Shown: in pieces, positions 22,130 to 35,600 of the stretch
How the letters are laid out: each line of letters begins with the position of its first letter
Numbering within the stretch: the stretch's first letter is position 1
NCBI GenBank assembly: GCA_964036045.1
Contig: CAXIWF010000571.1
Coordinates: 1 to 64,000 of the forward strand
Source: Eutreptiella sp. 'Long Island Sound 2002'
Lineage: Eukaryota > Euglenozoa > Euglenophyceae > Eutreptiales > Eutreptiaceae
Direction of reading: 5' to 3'
Length of the DNA: 64,000 nucleotides
Translations under genes and position numbers: made by a program
The notes under the pieces: generated by a model
What the model saw: the letters and a program-made list of their open reading frames with translations, nothing else
Databases searched by the model: none
What the model was told of the DNA's origin: nothing

Positions 22130-25100
22130 GGTGACTACTAACAATGACAAACACTCTAAGATTGTGAAACACGTTGTGTGCGGTTTGAGCGTAGTGAGCA
22201 CTCACGGCTCTTCAACTTAACAAGGAGGCAGTGGCGTACATGACGCGTTAATTTCACCGGCCCCAAAACATTTGGGTGGAATGCACAGTGCCTAGATAAT
22301 ATGTATCTATTTAGTCTACGGGTTTTAGTGGGGTGGCGCTTTGGCCCCTCCAACACTTTGTGTCCCATGGTGAGTTCCTTTGCTCGGCAACAATATGACA
22401 TCCACTGTTGTGTTTGCGCACATTGCAATTGCTTGTACATGGAGGTTCATGTGGTCCACAAACTCGGGGGCAGCTACTCCAAGTGTACATCGATGGCATC
22501 AGTTTCAAGTCTGCTAGCGTGTTTGGGTTCAAGTGCACCAAACTGCTGTCTCAACAAGGGGATTGCATGCAACACCGACAAAGCGATGAAGATCATGACA
22601 CAGTGACACGACTTCATTTGTTTTGAACACACAGTGCCAGAAAAACCACCGCGAGCCTACACTAGTACATCAAATGCCATGCCTACCCTTGGGGGGGAGG
22701 GGAGGCGTCAAGTGATGCACCAGTGGGGGGGGGGGGGGGCAATTGCACAACACACACCAAGCCCTTCCGAGGCAAAATCCGTGGCTTATCGGTCGCTTGC
22801 TGTACAAAGCTTCAGGATACACACCGACATGTGCAGATGCTGATGGGTCATGCACATGATGCAAAAAAGAAAATACTCACAATGCACAGCACTGAATCAT
22901 CAATCTGCTACCTGTCCCTATTGCTGAACAAAGATAGTGCAAATTTGCCTATTGGGGTCCCACACAATCTTGAAGTGCCACACATGCTGCCCAGGAACGG
23001 TAGAGATGCGAGCCGGCTTCAGGCTTCAGGCTTCAGGGTGGGGGGGTGCATCAATGTCACATTTCACATGATCGCCATAGCGCAATTGCAAGACATCCGT
23101 GTCCAAGCTCATGTGCACGTCTTGGACCATTGCACTCCTTGGACCTTTGAAACGTTCTCTGGAGGCATTGTGGTGTACAATGTCTATTCTACAAAGCAGC
23201 TTGTGATGGCCATTGTGCCATTGCCCTCTCGCCCGAGGGGGCTTGACTGGGGGGGGGGGGGGGCGAAGGCATACGAAGCCTCTGGTGTGCGGGTTGAATG
23301 CTTTCACCAAAGGACACACGGTGCCACAAATCTCTGATCCTCAAGCCGTGAAACGGCCCTAAAAATGAATCACTGCTCTTCAGTGCTAGCCGAGCTACTC
23401 CGTCTATTGGGCTCAGAAAGATCAATCACAAATATCTCGAATGAGGACCTATAGGCCGACATATGAGTCGGCATAAGAGAAATGAAACGTTATGCCGAAA
23501 TGTAACAGTGTAAAAGCTGCATCAAGTATGGAGTTTTGCTTGGGGGGATCCAAGCTTGCTTTTCATTTGGTGTTGTCTGTGGGCGATGTTGTTGACCATC
23601 ATTATTGCAGCAAGTACGCGTTGTCAATAATTACGACACATCTTCAACAGAGTTCGCTCATGAGCTAATCCCCCACCTAATTTCTTGGAACTAGGAAAAA
23701 TGTGCCCAACCTTTATGTCAGCCACACACACTAAGGGACCGTAGTTGGCAAATTGGTGCTCCTCCAATGTCCGCATTGATGGTGTTCATCAAACTGTCAT
23801 AAGTCCTGGAGCAGCCTATCATAAGAGCCTCCTTCAAAGCCTGGCATACCTGGCCACATGAAGAGAACAACATTTCCACTGCGTGAGTGAATATGTGCAA
23901 AAGAACTACTAAGACGCCGCATCCCGTTTTGAAATTATGTTGCACTGTTGTTTCACTTTGACAAAGGAGAGGAAAAGTGTTGTCAAGAGGGGTATCCAAT
24001 ATGCTAGCAGATGAGGACTGAATTTTTGTGAGTAGGGGTGGGGATTGAGCTTTAGCATACATATTGGGGGCCGTGAACTAATTTCCAACCGGGGATGAAC
24101 CAAGAAGGGCACACTTCTTGACATGGACTCTGACTGCATGATTAGTGCGCCATTCCAATCCGTTTTGTGCATTTGATGTGAAATCCTCGATCCTACGCCC
24201 CCCCCCCCGCTCAACCACCATGGAACATTTACCACAGAATAGTTTATCCCACCCCACCCCGCCCCCACCGCTAAATGTCCCCGGGGACCCAAACAGCGAT
24301 GTACTACAAGAGAGGAGGGGGGGGGGGGAGAGGGGGGTCTCATCCTTCTCTCATCCCCCAACTCCTTCTTCACGCCTTTTGCTTGTTCATTGAGTTACTT
24401 GACCACAAGGTCACATTCCCCTCTTTCGATGTGCGTGGACATCACTATGCAATCTACCTAGACGCACTGGCAGACTTGAAATTGTTGCCCACCATAGGAA
24501 CATGCCATGGCATGTGAAATGTAGAGAATATGCGGTAATGTTGATAGTCGCCGCCCCAAAAATTCTGGGCCGAATGAATATCCGGGCACTATGCAATCTA
24601 CCTATGTACACATGGCGGGCTTGTCATTGTTGAACCCACCATGGGATGAGAAGTGTTGAGAGCGTGCGGTATTATTGATAGCAGCTGCCTGCAAAATTTG
24701 GGGCCGAATGGACCTGCCGAATCCAAGCACTATGGAATCAACCTGTGTACACACACCAGCGGACTTGAAATTGTTGCCAAGCCTAGGAACCCACCATGGA
24801 ATATGAAGTGTTGAGAGCGTGCAGTATTACTCATAGTAAGTACCCCCAGATTCCTGGGCTCTCCTTGTGCTAGCAACCCTGCATGATTGTGAAATCGATG
24901 TTGACCATCAAATTGTCTCCAAGAAGTCCACTTGAGCTTCACAAGATGTTTCCTCGCGGTTGCCGCCTGCGTTGTCTGATGCCGCCTGCCATGTAACGTC
25001 CATTGGCCAGCCATGAATGATATACTGGCCAGACCACTAGTCGAATGGCAAATTTACATGGTAAATGTGTAAATTTTACAACAATGCCCGTTTTTTTTTG

Positions 25101-25962
25101 GCCGTGGCCGTCTGTATATGTGTTTATAGGTGACAGGATCCTATGCTTGGAAACAATTTCAATTCCGCGTGTGCGCAAATTGCATAGTTGCTTGCATATG
25201 GCAAGTCCATTCAGCCCAGAATTTGAGGGGCAGGTACTGTTTCCCCACGGCGCATGCTCTCGATACTTCTTATCCCAGTTCCTATGCCTGACAACATTTT
25301 CAAGTCCGCCACGACCACACAAAACAATGTGGACAGTGCATGGCATTGCTCAGTGAGGAAAACACCACACACCCCAGCAAGGAGATGGAGGCGTCAAGGG
25401 GTCGGTCGGCAGGTTAGGTTCTTTTTTGTGCTGTTACACTGCGGGTGTTGGGGCCCAGAATCAAAGTGGCATACACAGTAACTCAGCCCAGCAGTTCACA
25501 GCAGGCACACAAAGACCGTCAGTGGCACGTAGCACAACACAACGTTTTGTCTGAAATCCTCCAAAACTCTTCAAAGAGCAGAGAAACCCTCAGCAATCCC
25601 CACCAAGCACTGGGTCACTAGGCTCCCGGGTGGTATCTAGCAGTACATAGTAGCTCGACCCAGGAGTACAGAGCAGTCATAAAGAAAAATGCTAGCGGTA
25701 TGCTGCAGTTCAAAACCCACTCAACCTCAGGTCTAGTAGGTTGGCTGCCTGCCAAAAAACCAGTGCATGTACATAAATACCTCAAACAACATCATCTTCC
25801 AATGGATGTCGAACAGATGATATTTATTTCACCCATCGCCAGCACACCAAGCAAGCAGTTGTCACTCTGCAACATCCTCATGGAACAAGCCCCAGAGATG
25901 CTCACAGCCAGAGGCAAACCTGCAAAGATGGGCCAAAACGAAAATGCACACAGCCATGCACT
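22130..25962. other. Repeat-rich intergenic stretch, no supportable gene
   Basis: Fragments of the ~155-bp family lie at ~22,250-22,550 and 25,110-25,330 on the plus strand and at ~24,420-24,860 in inverted orientation. G runs occur at 22725-22739, 23249-23263 and 24317-24328, and a C run at 24198-24208. Open frames between them show no domain, no codon regularity and no exon pattern that I can defend. A PIAS/SIZ-like or transposase fragment was looked for and not found. Confidence 0.6.
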
Positions 25963-26644
25963 TTGCCCTCTGGCCTGGCGGGAAGACGGCCCAGCCTGGC
26001 GGGAAGACAGCCCCGGCCTGGGCAGGAAGATGGTCCAGCCTGGGCGGGAAGGCCCAGCCTGGCGGGAAGACGGCCCATCCTGGCGGGAAAGCCCAGCCTG
26101 GCAGAAAGACGGCACAGCCTGGCGGGAAGACGGCCCAGCCTGGCGGGAAGATGGCCCCAGCCTGGGCGGGAAGACGGTCCAGCCTGGGCGGGAAGGCCCA
26201 GCCTGGCGGGAAGGCTCAGCCTAGTGGCGGGGAGGCCCAACCTGGTGGCGGGGAGGCCCAGCCTGGCGGGAAGACAGCCCAGCCTGGCGGGAAGATGGCC
26301 CCGGCCTGGGCGGGAAGACGGTCCAGCCTGGGCGGGAAGGCCCAGCCTGGCGGGAAGGCCCAGCCTAGTGGCGGGGAGGCCCAGCCTGGCGGGAAGACAG
26401 CCCAGCCTGGCGGAAAGACGGCCCAGCCTGGCGGGAAGATGGCCCAGCCTGGCGGCGGGAGGATCCCGCCTGGCGGCGGGAGGGCCCCGCCTGGCGACGG
26501 GAAGGCCCAGCCTGGCGGGAAGACGGCCCAGCCTGGCGGGAAGACGGCCCAGCTTGGCGGGAAGGCCCAGCCTGGCAGAAAGACGGCACAGCCTGGCGGG
26601 AAGACAGCCCAGCCTGGCAGGAAGACGGCCAAGCCTGGCACACG
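25963..26644. repeat. GC-rich minisatellite, left block
   Basis: Tandem 18-bp and 21-bp units of the type GGCCCAGCCTGGCGGGAA, with or without GAC, mixed with variants carrying CCGGCCTGGGC and GGCGGGGAGG. Because the units are multiples of 3 and lack stops, several frames on both strands stay open. The left block is more heterogeneous than its counterpart at 40,763-41,370. It stops abruptly where the 181-bp satellite starts. Confidence 0.95.
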
Positions 26645-29600
26645 ACGTGTTCCCATGTTTTTGCGCCCGAAAAATTTGAAAATTTTAGGAAATTGTTTTA
26701 TGCCTGTGTGTCTACCGCAGCAATGCCTGGCCCTTGTTTATGGGCTCCCACCCCCTGGAGATCCCTTGTTCAGGGAGAGTCCAGGGTGGTGGGTCAGGCT
26801 GCAGAGTGTAGGCCACAGACACAGAACATGTTCCCATGTTTTTGTCCCGGAAAACTTTGAAAATTTTAGGAAATTGTTTTATGCCTATATGTCTACCCCA
26901 GCAATGCCTGGCCCTTGTGTATGGGCTCCCACCCCCTGGAGATCCCTTGTTCAGGGAGAGTCCAGGGTGGTGGGTCAGGCTGCAGAGTGTAGGCCACAGA
27001 CACAGAACGTGTTCCCATGTTTTTGTGCCCGAAAACTTTGAAAATTTTAGGAAATTGTTTTATGCCTATATGTCTACCCCAGCAATGCCTGGCCCTTGTG
27101 TATGGGCTCCCACCCCCTGGAGATCCCTTGTTCAGGGAGAGTCCAGGGTGGTGGGTCAGGCTGCAGAGTGTAGGCCACAGACACAGAACATGTTCCCATG
27201 TTTTTGTGCCGGAAAACTTGGAAAATTTTAGGAAATTGTTTTATGCCTATATGTCTACCCCAGCAATGCCTGGCCCTTGTGTATGGGCTCCCACCCCCTG
27301 GAGATCCCTTGTTCAGGGAGAGTCCAGGGTGGTGGGTCAGGCTGCAGAGTGTAGGCCACAGACACAGAACATGTTCCCATGTTTTTGTGCCGGAAAACTT
27401 TGAAAATTTTAGGAAATTGATTTATGCCTATATGTCTACCCCAGCAATGCCTGGCCCTTGTGTATGGGCTCCCACCCCCTGGAGATCCCTTGTTCAGGGA
27501 GAGTCCAGGGTGGTGGGTCAGGCTGCAGAGTGTAGGCCACAGACACAGAACGTGTTCCCATGTTTTTGTCCCCGAAAACTTGGAAAATTTTAGGAAATTG
27601 TTTTATGCCTATATGTCTACCCCAGCAATGCCTGGCCCTTGTGTATGGGCTCCCACCCCCTGGAGATCCCTTGTTCAGGGAGAGTCCAGGGTGGTGGGTC
27701 AGGCTGCAGAGTGTAGGCCACAGACACAGAACGTGTTCCCATGTTTTTGTGCCCGAAAACTTTGAAAATTTTGAGAAATTGTTTTATGCCTATATGTCTA
27801 CCCCAGCAATGCCTGGCCCTTGTGTATGGGCTCCCACCCCCTGGAGATCCCTTGTTCAGGGAGAGTCCAGGGTGGTGGGTCAGGCTGCAGAGTGTAGGCC
27901 ACAGACACAGAACGTGTTCCCATGTTTTTGTGCCTGAAAACTTTGAAAATTTTAGGAAATTGATTTATGTCTATATGTCTACCCCAGCAATGCCTGGCCC
28001 TTGTGTATGGGCTCCCACCCCCTGGAGATCCCTTGTTCAGGGAGAGTCCAGGGTGGTGGGTCAGGCTGCAGAGTGTAGGCCACAGACACAGAACGTGTTC
28101 CCATGTTTTTGTCCCCGAAAACTTGGAAAATTTTAGGAAATTGTTTTATGCCTATATGTCTACCCCAGCAATGCCTGGCCCTTGTGTATGGGCTCCCACC
28201 CCCTGGAGATCCCTTGTTCAGGGAGAGTCCAGGGTGGTGGGTCAGGCTGCAGAGTGTAGGCCACAGACACAGAACGTGTTCCCATTCTTTTGTGCCAGAA
28301 AACTTTGAAAATTTTGAGAAATTGTTTTATGCCTATATGTCTACCCCAGCAATGCCTGGCCCTTGTGTATGGGCTCCCACCCCCTGGAGATCCCTTGTTC
28401 AGGGAGAGTCCAGGGTGGTGGGTCAGGCTGCAGAGTGTAGGCCACAGACACAGAACGTGTTCCCATGTTTTTGTCCCCGAAAACTTTGAAAATTTTAGGA
28501 AATTGATTTATGTCTATATGTCTACCCCAGCAATGCCTGGCCCTTGTGTATGGGCTCCCACCCCCTGGAGATCCCTTGTTCAGGGAGAGTCCAGGGTGGT
28601 GGGTCAGGCTGCAGAGTGTAGGCCACAGACACAGAACGTGTTCCCATGTTTTTGTGCCTGAAAACTTTGAAATTTTTAGGAAATTGTTTTATGTCTATAT
28701 GTCTACCCCAGCAATGCCTGGCCCTTGTGTATGGGCTCCCACCCCCTGGAGATCCCTTGTTCAGGGAGAGTCCAGGGTGGTGGGTCAGGCTGCAGAGTGT
28801 AGGCCACAGACACAGAACGTGTTCCCATTGTTTTGTGCCTGAAAACTTTGAAAATTTTAGGAAATTGTTTTATGCCTATATGTCTACCCCAGCAATGCCT
28901 GGCCCTTGTGTATGGGCTCCCACCCCCTGGAGATCCCTTGTTCAGGGAGAGTCCAGGGTGGTGGGTCAGGCTGCAGAGTGTAGGCCACAGACACAGAACG
29001 TGTTCCCATGTTTTTGTCCCCGAAAACTTTGAAAATTTTAGGAAATTGATTTATGTCTATATGTCTACCCCAGCAATGCCTGGCCCTTGTGTATGGGCTC
29101 CCACCCCCTGGAGATCCCTTGTTCAGGGAGAGTCCAGGGTGGTGGGTCAGGCTGCAGAGTGTAGGCCACAGACACAGAACGTGTTCCCATGTTTTTGTCC
29201 CCGAAAACTTTGAAAATTTTAGGAAATTGATTTATGTCTATATGTCTACCCCAGCAATGCCTGGCCCTTGTGTATGGGCTCCCACCCCCTGGAGATCCCT
29301 TGTTCAGGGAGAGTCCAGGGTGGTGGGTCAGGCTGCAGAGTGTAGGCCACAGACACAGAACGTGTTCCCATGTTTTTGTCCCCGAAAACTTTGAAAATTT
29401 TAGGAAATTGATTTATGTCTATATGTCTACGCCAGCAGTGCCTGGCCCTTGTGTATGGGCTCCCACCCCCTGGAGATCCCTTGTTCAGGGAGAGTCCAGG
29501 GTGGTGGGTCAGGCTGCAGAGTGTAGGCCACAGACACAGAACGTGTTCCCATGTTTTTGTGCCCGAAAACTTTGAAAATTTTAGGAAATTGTTTTATGCC

Positions 29601-32600
29601 TATATGTCTACCCCAGCAATGCCTGGCCCTTGTGTATGGGCTCCCACCCCCTGGAGATCCCTTGTTCAGGGAGAGTCCAGGGTGGTGGGTCAGGCTGCAG
29701 AGTGTAGGCCACAGACACAGAACGTGTTCCCATGTTTTTGTGCCCGAAGACTTCGAAAATTTTAGGAAATTGTTTTATGCCTATATGTCTACCCCAGCAA
29801 TGCCTGGCCCTTGTGTATGGGCTCCCACCCCCTGGAGATCCCTTGTTCAGGGAGAGTCCAGGGTGGTGGGTCAGGCTGCAGAGTGTAGGCCACAGACACA
29901 GAACGTGTTCCCATGTTTTTGTGCCCGAAGACTTCGAAAATTTTAGGAAATTGTTTTATGCCTATATGTCTACCCCAGCAATGCCTGGCCCTTGTGTATG
30001 GGCTCCCACCCCCTGGAGATCCCTTGTTCAGGGAGAGTCCAGGGTGGTGGGTCAGGCTGCAGAGTGTAGGCCACAGACACAGAACGTGTTCCCATGTTTT
30101 TGTCCCCGAAAACTTTGAAAATTTTAGGAAATTGATTTATGTCTATATGTCTACGCCAGCAGTGCCTGGCCCTTGTGTATGGGCTCCCACCCCCTGGAGA
30201 TCCCTTGTTCAGGGAGAGTCCAGGGTGGTGGGTCAGGCTGCAGAGTGTAGGCCACAGACACAGAACGTGTTCCCATGTTTTTGTGCCCGAAGACTTCGAA
30301 AATTTTAGGAAATTGTTTTATGCCTATATGTCTACCCCAGCAATGCCTGGCCCTTGTGTATGGGCTCCCACCCCCTGGAGATCCCTTGTTCAGGGAGAGT
30401 CCAGGGTGGTGGGTCAGGCTGCAGAGTGTAGGCCACAGACACAGAACGTGTTCCCATGTTTTTGTGCCCGAAAACTTTGAAAATTTTAGGAAATTGTTTT
30501 ATGCCTATATGTCTACCCCAGCAATGCCTGGCCCTTGTGTATGGGCTCCCACCCCCTGGAGATCCCTTGTTCAGGGAGAGTCCAGGGTGGTGGGTCAGGC
30601 TGCAGAGTGTAGGCCACAGACACAGAACGTGTTCCCATGTTTTTGTGCCCGAAAACTTTGAAAATTTTAGGAAATTGTTTTATGCCTATATGTCTACCCC
30701 AGCAATGCCTGGCCCTTGTGTATGGGCTCCCACCCCCTGGAGATCCCTTGTTCAGGGAGAGTCCAGGGTGGTGGGTCAGGCTGCAGAGTGTAGGCCACAG
30801 ACACAGAACGTGTTCCCATGTTTTTGTGCCCGAAAACTTTGAAAATTTTAGGAAATTGATTTATGTCTATATGTCTACGCCAGCAGTGCCTGGCCCTTGT
30901 GTATGGGCTCCCACCCCCTGGAGATCCCTTGTTCAGGGAGAGTCCAGGGTGGTGGGTCAGGCTGCAGAGTGTAGGCCACAGACACAGAACGTGTTCCCAT
31001 GTTTTTGTGCCCGAAGACTTCGAAAATTTTAGGAAATTGTTTTATGCCTATATGTCTACCCCAGCAATGCCTGGCCCTTGTGTATGGGCTCCCACCCCCT
31101 GGAGATCCCTTGTTCAGGGAGAGTCCAGGGTGGTGGGTCAGGCTGCAGAGTGTAGGCCACAGACACAGAACGTGTTCCCATGTTTTTGTGCCCGAAGACT
31201 TCGAAAATTTTAGGAAATTGTTTTATGCCTATATGTCTACCCCAGCAATGCCTGGCCCTTGTGTATGGGCTCCCACCCCCTGGAGATCCCTTGTTCAGGG
31301 AGAGTCCAGGGTGGTGGGTCAGGCTGCAGAGTGTAGGCCACAGACACAGAACGTGTTCCCATGTTTTTGTGCCCGAAAACTTTGAAAATTTTAGGAAATT
31401 GTTTTATGCCTATATGTCTACCCCAGCAATGCCTGGCCCTTGTGTATGGGCTCCCACCCCCTGGAGATCCCTTGTTCAGGGAGAGTCCAGGGTGGTGGGT
31501 CAGGCTGCAGAGTGTAGGCCACAGACACAGAACGTGTTCCCATGTTTTTGTGCCCGAAAACTTTGAAAATTTTAGGAAATTGTTTTATGCCTATATGTCT
31601 ACCCCAGCAGTGCCTGGCCCTTGTGTATGGGCTCCCACCCCCTGGAGATCCCTTGTTCAGGGAGAGTCCAGGGTGGTGGGTCAGGCTGCAGAGTGTAGGC
31701 CACAGACACAGAACGTGTTCCCATGTTTTTGTGCCCGAAAACTTTGAAAATTTTAGGAAATTGTTTTATGCCTATATGTCTACCCCAGCAATGCCTGGCC
31801 CTTGTGTATGGGCTCCCACCCCCTGGAGATCCCTTGTTCAGGGAGAGTCCAGGGTGGTGGGTCAGGCTGCAGAGTGTAGGCCACAGACACAGAACGTGTT
31901 CCCATTGTTTTGTGCCTGAAAACTTTGAAAATTTTGAGAAATTGTTTTATGCCTATATGTCTACCCCAGCAATGCCTGGCCCTTGTGTATGGGCTCCCAC
32001 CCCCTGGAGATCCCTTGTTCAGGGAGAGTCCAGGGTGGTGGGTCAGGCTGCAGAGTGTAGGCCACAGACACAGAACGTGTTCCCATTCTTTTGTGCCAGA
32101 AAACTTTGAAAATTTTGAGAAATTGTTTTATGCCTATATGTCTACCCCAGCAATGCCTGGCCCTTGTGTATGGGCTCCCACCCCCTGGAGATCCCTTGTT
32201 CAGGGAGAGTCCAGGGTGGTGGGTCAGGCTGCAGAGTGTAGGCCACAGACACAGAACGTGTTCCCATGTTTTTGTCCCCGAAAACTTTGAAAATTTTAGG
32301 AAATTGATTTATGTCTATATGTCTACCCCAGCAATGCCTGGCCCTTGTGTATGGGCTCCCACCCCCTGGAGATCCCTTGTTCAGGGAGAGTCCAGGGTGG
32401 TGGGTCAGGCTGCAGAGTGTAGGCCACAGACACAGAACGTGTTCCCATGTTTTTGTGCCTGAAAACTTTGAAATTTTTAGGAAATTGTTTTATGTCTATA
32501 TGTCTACCCCAGCAATGCCTGGCCCTTGTGTATGGGCTCCCACCCCCTGGAGATCCCTTGTTCAGGGAGAGTCCAGGGTGGTGGGTCAGGCTGCAGAGTG

Positions 32601-35600
32601 TAGGCCACAGACACAGAACGTGTTCCCATTGTTTTGTGCCTGAAAACTTTGAAAATTTTAGGAAATTGTTTTATGCCTATATGTCTACCCCAGCAATGCC
32701 TGGCCCTTGTGTATGGGCTCCCACCCCCTGGAGATCCCTTGTTCAGGGAGAGTCCAGGGTGGTGGGTCAGGCTGCAGAGTGTAGGCCACAGACACAGAAC
32801 GTGTTCCCATGTTTTTGTCCCCGAAAACTTTGAAAATTTTAGGAAATTGATTTATGTCTATATGTCTACCCCAGCAATGCCTGGCCCTTGTGTATGGGCT
32901 CCCACCCCCTGGAGATCCCTTGTTCAGGGAGAGTCCAGGGTGGTGGGTCAGGCTGCAGAGTGTAGGCCACAGACACAGAACGTGTTCCCATGTTTTTGTC
33001 CCCGAAAACTTTGAAAATTTTAGGAAATTGATTTATGTCTATATGTCTACCCCAGCAATGCCTGGCCCTTGTGTATGGGCTCCCACCCCCTGGAGATCCC
33101 TTGTTCAGGGAGAGTCCAGGGTGGTGGGTCAGGCTGCAGAGTGTAGGCCACAGACACAGAACGTGTTCCCATGTTTTTGTCCCCGAAAACTTTGAAAATT
33201 TTAGGAAATTGATTTATGTCTATATGTCTACGCCAGCAGTGCCTGGCCCTTGTGTATGGGCTCCCACCCCCTGGAGATCCCTTGTTCAGGGAGAGTCCAG
33301 GGTGGTGGGTCAGGCTGCAGAGTGTAGGCCACAGACACAGAACGTGTTCCCATGTTTTTGTGCCCGAAGACTTCGAAAATTTTAGGAAATTGTTTTATGC
33401 CTATATGTCTACCCCAGCAATGCCTGGCCCTTGTGTATGGGCACCCACCCCCTGGAGATCCCTTGTTCAGGGAGAGTCCAGGGTGGTGGGTCAGGCTGCA
33501 GAGTGTAGGCCACAGACACAGAACGTGTTCCCATGTTTTTGTGCCCGAAGACTTCGAAAATTTTAGGAAATTGTTTTATGCCTATATGTCTACCCCAGCA
33601 ATGCCTGGCCCTTGTGTATGGGCTCCCACCCCCTGGAGATCCCTTGTTCAGGGAGAGTCCAGGGTGGTGGGTCAGGCTGCAGAGTGTAGGCCACAGACAC
33701 AGAACGTGTTCCCATGTTTTTGTGCCCGAAGACTTCGAAAATTTTAGGAAATTGTTTTATGCCTATATGTCTACCCCAGCAATGCCTGGCCCTTGTGTAT
33801 GGGCTCCCACCCCCTGGAGATCCCTTGTTCAGGGAGAGTCCAGGGTGGTGGGTCAGGCTGCAGAGTGTAGGCCACAGACACAGAACGTGTTCCCATGTTT
33901 TTGTCCCCGAAAACTTTGAAAATTTTAGGAAATTGATTTATGTCTATATGTCTACGCCAGCAGTGCCTGGCCCTTGTGTATGGGCTCCCACCCCCTGGAG
34001 ATCCCTTGTTCAGGGAGAGTCCAGGGTGGTGGGTCAGGCTGCAGAGTGTAGGCCACAGACACAGAACGTGTTCCCATGTTTTTGTGCCCGAAGACTTCGA
34101 AAATTTTAGGAAATTGTTTTATGCCTATATGTCTACCCCAGCAATGCCTGGCCCTTGTGTATGGGCTCCCACCCCCTGGAGATCCCTTGTTCAGGGAGAG
34201 TCCAGGGTGGTGGGTCAGGCTGCAGAGTGTAGGCCACAGACACAGAACGTGTTCCCATGTTTTTGTGCCCGAAAACTTTGAAAATTTTAGGAAATTGTTT
34301 TATGCCTATATGTCTACCCCAGCAATGCCTGGCCCTTGTGTATGGGCTCCCACCCCCTGGAGATCCCTTGTTCAGGGAGAGTCCAGGGTGGTGGGTCAGG
34401 CTGCAGAGTGTAGGCCACAGACACAGAACGTGTTCCCATGTTTTTGTGCCCGAAAACTTTGAAAATTTTAGGAAATTGTTTTATGCCTATATGTCTACCC
34501 CAGCAATGCCTGGCCCTTGTGTATGGGCTCCCACCCCCTGGAGATCCCTTGTTCAGGGAGAGTCCAGGGTGGTGGGTCAGGCTGCAGAGTGTAGGCCACA
34601 GACACAGAACGTGTTCCCATGTTTTTGTGCCCGAAAACTTTGAAAATTTTAGGAAATTGATTTATGTCTATATGTCTACGCCAGCAGTGCCTGGCCCTTG
34701 TGTATGGGCTCCCACCCCCTGGAGATCCCTTGTTCAGGGAGAGTCCAGGGTGGTGGGTCAGGCTGCAGAGTGTAGGCCACAGACACAGAACGTGTTCCCA
34801 TGTTTTTGTGCCCGAAGACTTCGAAAATTTTAGGAAATTGTTTTATGCCTATATGTCTACCCCAGCAATGCCTGGCCCTTGTGTATGGGCTCCCACCCCC
34901 TGGAGATCCCTTGTTCAGGGAGAGTCCAGGGTGGTGGGTCAGGCTGCAGAGTGTAGGCCACAGACACAGAACGTGTTCCCATGTTTTTGTGCCCGAAGAC
35001 TTCGAAAATTTTAGGAAATTGTTTTATGCCTATATGTCTACCCCAGCAATGCCTGGCCCTTGTGTATGGGCTCCCACCCCCTGGAGATCCCTTGTTCAGG
35101 GAGAGTCCAGGGTGGTGGGTCAGGCTGCAGAGTGTAGGCCACAGACACAGAACGTGTTCCCATGTTTTTGTGCCCGAAAACTTTGAAAATTTTAGGAAAT
35201 TGTTTTATGCCTATATGTCTACCCCAGCAATGCCTGGCCCTTGTGTATGGGCTCCCACCCCCTGGAGATCCCTTGTTCAGGGAGAGTCCAGGGTGGTGGG
35301 TCAGGCTGCAGAGTGTAGGCCACAGACACAGAACGTGTTCCCATGTTTTTGTGCCCGAAAACTTTGAAAATTTTAGGAAATTGTTTTATGCCTATATGTC
35401 TACCCCAGCAGTGCCTGGCCCTTGTGTATGGGCTCCCACCCCCTGGAGATCCCTTGTTCAGGGAGAGTCCAGGGTGGTGGGTCAGGCTGCAGAGTGTAGG
35501 CCACAGACACAGAACGTGTTCCCATGTTTTTGTGCCCGAAAACTTTGAAAATTTTAGGAAATTGTTTTATGCCTATATGTCTACCCCAGCAATGCCTGGC

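Noticed and set aside
25944-27041. 365-codon frame of KTAQPGG-type repeats
   Set aside because: Produced by the 18/21-bp minisatellite, open in several frames on both strands, and runs into the satellite.
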